NCBI RefSeq assembly: GCF_947507565.1
Contig: NC_089179.1
Location: forward strand, 372,001-436,000
Direction: 5' to 3'
DNA length: 64,000 nucleotides
Source: Oscarella lobularis
Lineage: Eukaryota; Porifera; Homoscleromorpha; Homosclerophorida; Oscarellidae
Every line of letters begins with the position of its first letter. Position 1 is the stretch's first letter. A program made the translations under genes and the position numbers. The notes under the pieces are model-generated. The model saw nothing but the letters and a program-made list of their open reading frames with translations, did not search any database and was not told the origin of the DNA. Positions 56,101 to 64,000 of this stretch are shown one piece after another.

Positions 56101-59100
56101 ATGCAGAAGTCAAGGTACAGAGCAATCAATATGATTCTTGATTAATTCGTCTTTTTTTCTCTCCAAGGGGTCCGATGTTCGCATCGACTTGGCGTCTTTG
56201 TCCTTTGGGTTGGTGCGAATGGGCGAATCGGCTACAGTCGACGTACCTCTGCGAAATACGTCGTCGGCCCCGGCTCATTTTCATCTGGAGCAGTATCGAG
56301 AACAGGTAAGCGGCGTACGAAATATCTCTCCCGTCTTATTCAACGCCGCGCTGCCGAAAGATCTCCGAAGTGAGCTTTTGTCCACAAGACGGAGACATTC
56401 CTCCTTACGGGGAGATTGTCAGTAAAGCGACATATAAACCGAACCTCCGCAGAGAATTCTCATCTGTTGCTCGACTGTCAATTCAAGGCGGCGAGAACCA
56501 GTGAGAAAAATATTAGGATGGCGGCGAAATTTTAATTAATTTCCTTTCGAGATTTCTTACGATGCGTGGTTTGGCTCAGGCGCCGTCGGCCTGCCTCGAT
56601 TTCTCCTCCGTTTATTTTGATGAACTGTTTCTCGGCGTGCCGTCGTCGAGCGAGCTCACGCTTCACAATCGGACGCTACTTTCGACGACGTTTCATTGGA
56701 TGCCTGTTAGCAGCTGCAACGTTCTTTTGAAACGCGAATAAGATCGTCGCTTTTCCATCGTAGGTTCAGGGAGAAGATAGTTCGTTTTGTGACGTCAGAA
56801 TCAGTCCTTCCTTTGGCGAACTTTCGCCGGGGGAAGCGAAAACGATTGTATTGTCAGTGATACCGTCTCAAGTGGTGAGATAAAAAACTTAGATAAATAA
56901 AGAGTTAAACACGTTTTCTTACAGAGACCGATTGACGATTTATTTGTATCGTGCAGCGTGGAAGGAATGCCAGAAGGTCCCCTATACGTTTCCATCGCAG
57001 CCAACGTATCCGACCTAACCGTTTCGTACGCGACACCAATGCCCGCGCAAATTGACGAGTAAATACTGAAGGTAGATCTCTGGATTTTTTCACGTTTTCC
57101 AATCAAGGGCTTCTATCGTTTTTGACAATTCTTTGGGACTGGAGTTCGCTTGCGAATGCTGCCAACCGGATTCCCAGCAGCGAATCGTCGTCATAAGAAA
57201 CAATTCGGCAATCGCATCGTCCTTCACAGTGGAACCCGAAATTCTTCGGGCCGCTTTACCGAAACAGCAAACGTCGCCTGCCGGACAACATCGACCACTT
57301 CTCTCGCGAACTCCCAATCTGACAGATCCCATAAGCAAAATTCCGGACAAAAGTCAAGAAGGTACCCAGTACTCTCCAAAATGAACAGACCTTGCTCTTA
57401 AATTCATAATTTTCAAGATGTTTCTCGTCAGTATTTGTCGTCCGGTCACGGTGCCGTCGTCTTGATCGAGCCGTCTTCCGGACAACTTGCGCCCTTCGCC
57501 GAATGCCAAGTCGTCGTCTCCGCGTACGCCGACATGTGGGGACACTACACCGATCACATCACATTCGCGGTAATAAAACGCATGCATAAAGGTTCTTATT
57601 CTTGTGTTGAAGGGTATATGGGCTACATACAGGTTGTTGGCGTTCCCGATCCATTTCGAATTCCTCTCTCCGTCGACGCCATCGGTTCGCCGCTGTCGTT
57701 TCTCATCGGCGGAAGGAGTATCCAGGACGACGATTATCCCACGCTGAGGTCAGATTATTTATTGAAAGTAGGATCTGCAACTATTTTGCTAAATCAGGTT
57801 TGGAGCTCACGTACCGCAGGACGATCCGATTAAAAGGAGCGTTCGAATTAAAAATAGGGGGCCAACAGGTACGTTCAATATTCGTTAATTAATCAAACGA
57901 CCAATCGCGACGATCTATTTCAGATATTCGTCTTGATTGGTCTATGTTTTCGACGTCTGATTCTGCGTTTGACGATCAATTAATTGACATGAATTTTTGG
58001 CTCGGTGATCCGTTTCCGCTCGTTCTTCCCAGTGGAAAAGCCGTCGAAAGTGTCGCAAGTCTCGACAATGATCTCCTACGCGTCGACGTCAAGAACCACG
58101 AAGGAAACAAAGACGCTGACCTTCCTTTCACTGTCGAGCCAAAGCAGATGGTACAGCCGGACAGGAAAGCTTCATCAATATTATTTATTTGCTCTTTGTT
58201 GACTAGACGGTTGCCGCTCGAAGCCAAGCCATTGTCCAAGTTAGTTTTAGCACGCGATTGGAGTCCGACTCGAAGGCTTTTTCGACCTGCTTCGACGCAT
58301 TTTCGCTGGCTCATTGTAACATTGACAAAGAGGTGCGTGCATGTAATGTATAGGCATGCATGGCGCTCTGATCCCATATAGGACCCCGCGTGGGTGAAGA
58401 GACGCCGGGGAGTCGACGTTGTTCCACTGAAATTAGGAATAACGGGAGAAATTCGCCAAGCTTGGTACGTATTGAAGTAAAAACTTTTAAATTTTGGGGA
58501 TGATCCTTTCTTAGGTTGGACGTGGAGGCTGATGATGATGAGGGACTTGTATTCGAGGCTCTAGCAAGTGATCTGCTAAAGGAAGATCAGGTAGGATTGC
58601 CGGAATTTCTGCTGAGCTCAGCTGACGCTCGTATTTCAGTTGGCCAAGCAGGTCATGAAAGTCCATTCTATCAAACTGAGAAATTCGAATCCTAATTCGT
58701 TGACATTCACTCTGGCGTCCGATGCACCCTTTAGGATCGTCAACCGAGACCAACTGGGCGGAAGTGAGCCGATTACGGTTCGATCGCAAGCAAGCATTAA
58801 AGTACGGCGTCAACGAATTCATTTCTTGAGCGCGTCCGCTCATTTATTGGTACAGGTTCGACTCGGATTTTTATTTACATCAGAAACACTCGAAAACGTT
58901 AAAGAAATTAGAAACGGAGTCGTTCTACCCGGCTATCAATTTGAGTCAGACTGGCTTCAAATAGGCAAAAGACTCTGCATATCATACAGCAACAAAACAG
59001 TACAGGTAACGAGATAAAAAAGATTGCTTCTTCCCGTTTGCTTAATTCTTTTCTAGGACTTGGATTTGCAAGCACGCGTCGCAATTCCGCACTTGGAGCT

Positions 59101-59503
59101 ATCCCAACGACGCGTCGACTTCGGCGTTGTCCTCGTAGGCGAAACCCAACCCAGCACGATCTCGCTGTGGAACGCGAGTCTCAGCGACAGCCAATGGACG
59201 CTGGCTCCCGTCGAAAGCAACGCCGCATTCCAATGCAGCCCGTCTCAGGGAACACTGGAGGGCCACAGGACGAACGTGAGTGCAAATAAAGCCGCGCTGA
59301 CGTTTCACTTCACGCCCAGGTACACAGGGGAGAAAGAGAGTGGTGTTGGATATATATTATTATGCTTTTTTAGTGCGGAGGGATACACAACGGCTAAGTA
59401 CGTTGTAAGTGGCATGTTGACGGAACAGCCACTACTGATTGAACTCGAAGGCCGAGGCTCGTACGATGAGACATACAGTCGTCCAATAACGAAAACGAAA
59501 TAA
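53124..59503 (+). CDS. DLEC1: DLEC1 / CFAP81 ciliary protein with MSP-like domains
   Basis: Axonemal protein with a chain of ASH/MSP immunoglobulin-like domains (family knowledge). Start 53124, MASLWELEREPPMKAQRPSS, then the N-terminal helix block ELAHVENHLMQAYALATVAD and DLLRRHHLVTL, which matches DLEC1. The many following exons encode repeating beta-rich modules: LDCGYCLVGGRKIVEIECCN (near 54620), PCVQPDVSHIPGAKERPF (near 55265), IDLASLSFGLVRMGESATVD (near 56170), FSSVYFDELFLGVPSSSELT (near 56600), VVSAYADMWGHYTDHITF (near 57510) and PHLELSQRRVDFGVVLVGET (near 59095). The last residues GRGSYDETYSRPITKTK match the DLEC1 C-terminus. HYDIN and CFAP47 were considered, but both ends fit DLEC1. 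Some internal splice joins were not resolved. Confidence 0.87.
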
Positions 59504-59638
59504 ACCAAATATTTGTCAGTAAGTTTTATGTAAAAAATAGGATTGTATCATATTTTCACGACGTCCGATGAATGGCAACGGAACCGTAGTCGGGCTTCTT
59601 ACCTCCTCCCCGTCTAGAACAGGCGAAAAGTTATTTAC

Positions 59639-59900
59639 TTATAGGAATGCGTCTTTCTCGTACAACGTCTGCGATCGAGATCGCAACGATTGGTCGCCGT
59701 GAATTTGGACGGATCGCTTGGTTGGTTTATAGACGAATGCGATGCCAAGGAACAGCAAAAGGGCGAGACACAGTGCTATAGGAATCGTCAACGCTGGAAA
59801 AGATGAAAATAATGCACGGTAAGAAGACAGCGGTTTCTGAACCTAAATTTGGACAGAGATTGTCCCGAGGATTGGTCGAATTGTTGTCCTTGCACGTCAT
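59639..59900 (-). CDS. Predicted 70-residue single-pass membrane protein
   Basis: Two exons, 59900-59843 and 59793-59639, with a 49-nt GT-AG intron; 58 + 155 nt give exactly 70 codons plus stop. N-terminal 19 residues MTCKDNNSTNPRDNLCPNL hold an N-glycosylation sequon (NNST) and two cysteines. A strong membrane helix follows (LTIPIALCLALLLFLGIAFV), then a basic then mixed cytoplasmic tail (YKPTKRSVQIHGDQSLRSRS, QTLYEKDAFL). Topology N-out by the positive-inside rule. No family recognised. It sits between the DLEC1 3' end and NSRP1, with only 35 bp to the NSRP1 start, so it fits the strand-alternating pattern of its neighbours. Confidence 0.68.
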
Positions 59901-59935
59901 TAGGATTATCCGGGCGGTTTACCGTAACTCGGAAA
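59901..59935. promoter_or_regulatory. Divergent promoter spacer small membrane protein / NSRP1
   Basis: 35 bp between opposing start codons, with GTAAACCGCCCGGATAATCC on the minus strand. Shared start region inferred. Confidence 0.4.
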
Positions 59936-61260
59936 ATGGCGAAACAGTGCGTTTTGAGCTATCGCGGCGCTCTTTTCGTCTTTTTATATCCTATTTCAGG
60001 TACGGTCTTATACTGAAGAAAAAGAAAGCGGTCGTGAGGCCCCCTTTTCAGCGACCGAACATTTTCGGCGACGATTCGGGCGACGAAGGCGTGCGTACAA
60101 ACCCGAATTCGTTCTAGTAATTGATCGCTAATCGAAAGCATCTAACAGGATGCCGCCAAGGCGAAAGCCTTAGTGAACGAGACGGTACGACGAGAATCGG
60201 CGAAAAATCTACAAAGCAAACAGGTAAGAGACGAGAATTTGATTTTGAGACCAATTTTAGGACGTTTTTCCTGCCGTGTGCTTCAGGTGCAGAGGGAAAT
60301 GATGAAAGCGTTGAATGACGATCCGACGATTTATGATTACGACGGAATTTATGACGCAATGCAGGAAAAGAAGAAGGCTGGACTGTCGAGCAGACTGGAA
60401 AAGGATAAGAAGGTATTCAATTAGAAAAACTGCACGATTCAATAGTTGGGCGCTCCTTTTTTTTTCTAGCCGAAGTATATTGAGAAGTTGAAGAGAGCAG
60501 CGGAGAAAAGAAAGATTGACTACGAGAGGATGGTTGAGAGAAAGGCACAAAGAGAACGAGAAAAAGAAGGGGACGAATTCGACGACAAAGAAGCATTCGT
60601 CACTACAGCGTAAATTACACCAAAATCTCAAGACCCTATAGGCATCTCTCTTTAGGTATAAGGAAAAAATGAAGCGGCTGGCCGAGGAGGAGGAAAAGGA
60701 GAAGAAGAAAGATGCCGTAGAAGGTAGGAGAATTATTCGATGATACTAATTATTAATTAATCAGTGCTCCGTCTCCATGTACAGCGGCTAATGATGTCAT
60801 GAAGCAGCGCGATCTCAGTCGATTCTATCACAACCTTCTGCAGCAAAACGTCTCCAAGGGAGCATACAACGTCCAAGGAGCCGAAGATAGAAAAGACACA
60901 GAAAAAGAAAAGCGGACCGAAGACGTCAAGGAATCGAGTGCCGCTGAAAAAAACAGACCACAGGAACCACCACCACCACTTGAAAGGTTGCCAGACAAGT
61001 CAAACAGTGACCATGGAAGCGACGACGAAAGTGACCGAAATTCAACTAAGGATGATGACGAAGAGCCCCAACGTGACGTCCAAAGGACTCCTTCTCCTTC
61101 TCCTCCTCCTCTTCCTCCTCCTCCAGCCCCACCTGAGCCAGAGCCAGCCAATCCAAAAAAGATCGCGCGGCGCAACACGGATACGTCCGTATCCGCTGCG
61201 CGCGAACGATATCTCGCTAGAAAACAAGCTACTGTTGCTAATGACTCTGCCCCCTCGTAA
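59936..61260 (+). CDS. NSRP1: Nuclear speckle splicing regulatory protein 1
   Basis: Splicing regulator of nuclear speckles (family knowledge; also called CCDC55). The first exon is only 11 nt (59936-59946) and splices to 60000, giving MAKQYGLILKKKKAVVRPPF, matching the NSRP1 start. Conserved blocks: QRPNIFGDDSGDEG, LNDDPTIYDYDGIYDAMQEK (near 60310), PKYIEKLKRAAEKRK (near 60475), EFDDKEAFVTTA (near 60575) and KQRDLSRFYHNLLQQNV (near 60805). A Ser/Pro/acidic tail includes a run of prolines (near 61100), and the C-terminus SAARERYLARKQATVAN matches the family end. Shorter than the vertebrate protein because the RS-rich middle is reduced. Confidence 0.9.
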
Positions 61261-61450
61261 GCGAATTGAATTAGCCGCGTGGCAACGTGCCACTTTGTTG
61301 TTACCGCACGCTCATTGGTCAAAACCTCCCGCTTATTTCGCTGCATTCGTTTTCTCCGTTTCTTGGTTGGTACAACGACCGCGTCGTTGCGCCGCGCCTT
61401 CTCGCAGTTTGCGTGCGCGTGTGTGTAAACGAGCGCGCTCGACTCTCGTG

Positions 61451-63213
61451 ATGAATCAAGTGGAATTGGAGAAGATCGTCAAGCGATCGCTTCTCGACGC
61501 TGCCGCGCGATCGATCGAAAGTTCAAGTGGCGGCGGCGGCGACGGAGACGATGTCGTCGAGACGGCGCTACGCGACGAACTCGAACGACGCGAACGCGAT
61601 CTTATTCTCGCCGGCGAAATCGGCACCGCTCTGCTCGAAGCGAATCGCGCTCTACAGGAAACGAAAGCCGAATTGCAGGACGAATGCGCTCGACTTCAGA
61701 AGGTACTGTACGCGATCACTCGCGTGCACTTCGCTTGGCCCGCCTCCCGAACACACGCCCCTCGAAACTCCTATCGCGACCCATTTCGACCCCGTGTGCG
61801 CTCGTTTTGATACCCAATCGCTGTTCTAGCGTTTTTGTTGTTAAATAGATTAGATTCGCTTGTTAGAGCGCTTAGAGAACGTCGTTCTTTCGCGTTTTTC
61901 GTCCAGGAGGCGTTGTCGTTTCTTATCTATTCATTTCCGGGGGGTGACGTGTTTTTTTTCGTTTCGCGCAGGAAGTCGAGCGCGAACGAGTCGACGGACA
62001 ACGACGACTGACCGAGTATTCGTTCGACGTGCAGCGCGATCTCCAACAACTCGAATGCGACGCACGTCAGCTCAAGGCGACTCTCGACGCCGAGCGCAAG
62101 AGCCACGAAACGAAGCAGAATCGACTCAAGTCGTGCGCCAATGCGCTTCGCGACGAGAACGAGCGACTCCAGGAAGAATTAGCGAGTGTAAGTCATTTTC
62201 CCGGGGAGGAGTACGTGCGCGGGCTGACAGCAGCGCGGGGGCGCGGTTTTCTTTGTTGCGCAGGTCGTCGACATGCAGAGACGCGATAAGGCGAGATTTC
62301 AATGGCAAACGTTGGAATTGCAGCGCGCGGAGAAGGACGTCGACGAAATGCGTTCGGAATTGGAGACGCTGGAGAAAAATGTTTGTGATTGCGTGGGCGT
62401 GGGAGTGCGAGGCATTTTGGAGGTGGTTCTCTTTAGAATGCGGATCTCCTTGAAGCCAAGTTGGCATTGGAGGAGGACTTAAGTGCGTGCGACGACGAAC
62501 GCGATCGATTCTCTCGACGCGTTAAAGAGTTAGAGTCCCAGGTGGTCGAAGGTGGAGAGGAACGAGATGAGCATAGAGCTAAGGTGGCAGCATCGACGTC
62601 ATTTTTCAATTGTAATAATTATTTGCTTCTGTAGATTTTGGCTCTCACTGTCGAGCTCAACGAGACTCGGCAAATGCGGAAGGAGTTGAATGAGAAGCTC
62701 GACGAACAGATTCTTCAGGTTTGAATGACGGTCGGGTTTTAGTTATTTTTCTTTATGATTTTTTTGCGCTTAGAATTCGCTTTCCAAACTGGATTGCATT
62801 GACGGATCTCTCAAGGCCGAAATAGAGCTGAGCTCCCTAGACGATAATGATGCGGCTCTGAGAGAGGAGAGGGACAGACTTAAAGAAACGTTGGTTCTTT
62901 GTCATCAGGCACTGTAATACCTTACGTTTTATTTTAGAAATTTAACTCTGCAGAGTGAATTGGAGAATCTTGGGCAGGAAGTGAAGCAGATGGAATCTCA
63001 GTTATTAGTTGTAGTACAGCAGAAGCTTGACTTGACGCAACAGTTAGAAGCGTGGCAGGTCAGTTTTCAGATGGTTTGCACTAGCATTCTAGTTACCTTG
63101 ATTCATAGAATGATATGGCCTGTATGGTAAGAGAACAAGTGCGCAGACGACTTGACCAGCAATGTGGTCAAAAGAAAAGACGAAACTCCTCTGTCGGGAG
63201 AGAAAATCAATGA
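61451..63213 (+). CDS. BICDL: BICD family-like cargo adapter (BICDR)
   Basis: Coiled-coil activating adapter that links dynein-dynactin to vesicles (family knowledge). Starts MNQVELEKIVKRSLLDAAAR. The CC1 box is visible as DLILAGEIGTALLEANRALQ (near 61600), with the Ala-Gly-Glu-(I)-Gly-X-Ala-Leu-Leu pattern that contacts dynein light intermediate chain. Seven or more exons of continuous coiled coil follow. The C-terminal cargo-binding motif VVQQKLDLTQQLEAWQNDMA (near 63020) closely matches BICDR proteins. Stop 63211-63213. At about 410 residues it is shorter than vertebrate BICDR1. TRAK, HAP1 and CDR2 share the CC1 box but not the QQKLxLxQQLEAWQ end. Confidence 0.85.
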
Positions 63214-64000
63214 AATCGCTACTGATGGTATGTAAGCCGTTTTTATTTCATGTATTTATATTGCCAATACTTTCCAAAAACTCTTGGAATTTTTAGAACG
63301 TTTAATCTAGTAGACTTGCACGCCTTTGCGTTGCCAGCTTTCCAAGTGTATCCGAGTAGGGTAAACGGCTTTTTGTCGTTCTTGCTCAAAAAGCCGGTCA
63401 TCCTATAACATACGGGCATGTCCTAAATTCAATAGTTTTTGTTGTCCTTCGCTAACGAGAGCTCAGACGTCTCCTCACGTTCGTTTGTCGTCACGCCGAC
63501 AGTCCTATGGAAGGAGCTTGTTGTTGCTTTGCTGCCCGGTCTTCGCTCCGTTCTGGACCCCGGGAGAGGACCTCAGACGTCGGACTGAGTTTTACTCGTC
63601 TCCTCACGTTCGTTTGTCGTCGCTACGCCGACAGGCCTATGGAAGGAGCTTGTTGGCGCTCCACTTCTCGGTCTTCGCTCCGTTCTGGACCGCGGGACCT
63701 CAGACGTCGGACTGAATTTCACTCTGCATCGCGTTCTTATTGAATAGGCTTCGTTGGATCGTCGTTGGATCTTGCAGTGAGTTTTGGTAGAAGGGACTGC
63801 TGACGTCTTTCCTTAGGTGCACGGCTTTGCATTTCAACTCTGAGCCAAGCGTATGAAGAGGCTCTGCCACAGATGGAGCTTGTCTCGATGCCGTGCTAAA
63901 ATCCCTTGGAATCACGGTGGCGACCTCCTTGTTTCTGGATGGTCGGCAAATCCACTCCCAAGGGCCTCCGAGGCCAAGGAGGTTAAAGAGGCTTTACCTC
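63214..64000. other. Non-coding 3' flank of BICDR with tandem repeat
   Basis: No gene that I can support. Contains a two-copy tandem repeat (see separate entry) and otherwise unremarkable sequence. Confidence 0.5.
63466..63715. repeat. Two-copy tandem repeat of about 125 bp
   Basis: Units 63466-63590 and about 63596-63715 share CTCCTCACGTTCGTTTGTCG, CTATGGAAGGAGCTTGTTG and CGGTCTTCGCTCCGTTCTGG, and each ends CCTCAGACGTCGGACTGA. The short ORFs across it are the same peptide in different frames, so coding is unlikely. Confidence 0.85.

Noticed and set aside
53124-59503. HYDIN or CFAP47 identity for the MSP-domain gene
   Set aside because: Length and both termini (MSP module order, end GRGSYDETY) fit DLEC1/CFAP81 better.
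1-64000. tRNA or rRNA genes
   Set aside because: No convincing cloverleaf or rRNA core was noticed by eye; a tRNAscan or Rfam run would be decisive.

Overview
This window is animal nuclear DNA. Almost every gene is split by very short introns (many 38-60 nt, GT-AG with a few GC-AG). The gene set is metazoan: an OATP/SLCO transporter, D-AKAP2/AKAP10, SRCR receptors, a rhodopsin-type 7TM receptor, tyrosylprotein sulfotransferase, HECTD4, a BICDR dynein adapter, and the cilium/sperm genes EFCAB9 and DLEC1/CFAP81. The compact layout and multi-SRCR proteins suggest an early-branching invertebrate. A homoscleromorph sponge is my best guess, but that is inference, not shown by the sequence.

Layout: SLCO (+, 33-2228), EFCAB9 (-), phytanoyl-CoA dioxygenase-like (+), AKAP10 (-), SRCR receptor copy 1 (-), truncated AKAP10 copy 2 (-), SRCR receptor copy 2 (-), 7TM receptor (-), TPST (+), a coiled-coil gene family 'X' (+, two intact copies and one broken), a 5'-truncated LINE (-), a HECTD4/TPST chimera (+), full HECTD4 (+, about 14.8 kb), cyclin H (-), RAD51D (+), serine racemase (-), BRE1/RNF20 (+), a rhodanese-domain protein (-), an unrecognised basic protein (+), BRAP (-), DLEC1 (+), a 70-residue membrane protein (-), NSRP1 (+), BICDR (+), then non-coding DNA with a ~125-bp tandem repeat.

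Outside the duplicated blocks the genes alternate strand almost perfectly. Head-to-head starts lie 14-93 bp apart, implying shared bidirectional promoters, and tail-to-tail ends lie about 45-190 bp apart.

The most striking structure is a pair of independent tandem segmental duplications. Duplication A (unit about 5.3 kb, 5271-10568 and 10569-15858) copied part of AKAP10, the whole SRCR receptor and the 3' tip of the 7TM gene. It left a second AKAP10 without its PKA-binding exon and a second full SRCR receptor. Duplication B (17792-23174 and 23177-27235) ran from inside TPST to inside an early exon of HECTD4. Its junction joins HECTD4 exons 1-4 in frame to the TPST C-terminus, predicting an intact 429-residue chimeric protein with every splice phase preserved. 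Mobile elements later landed differently in the two B units, giving an empty/filled site comparison.

The remaining genes are ordinary housekeeping or ciliary genes: DNA repair (RAD51D), TFIIH/CAK (cyclin H), histone H2B ubiquitination (BRE1), splicing (NSRP1), ubiquitin/Ras signalling (BRAP, HECTD4) and dynein transport (BICDR).
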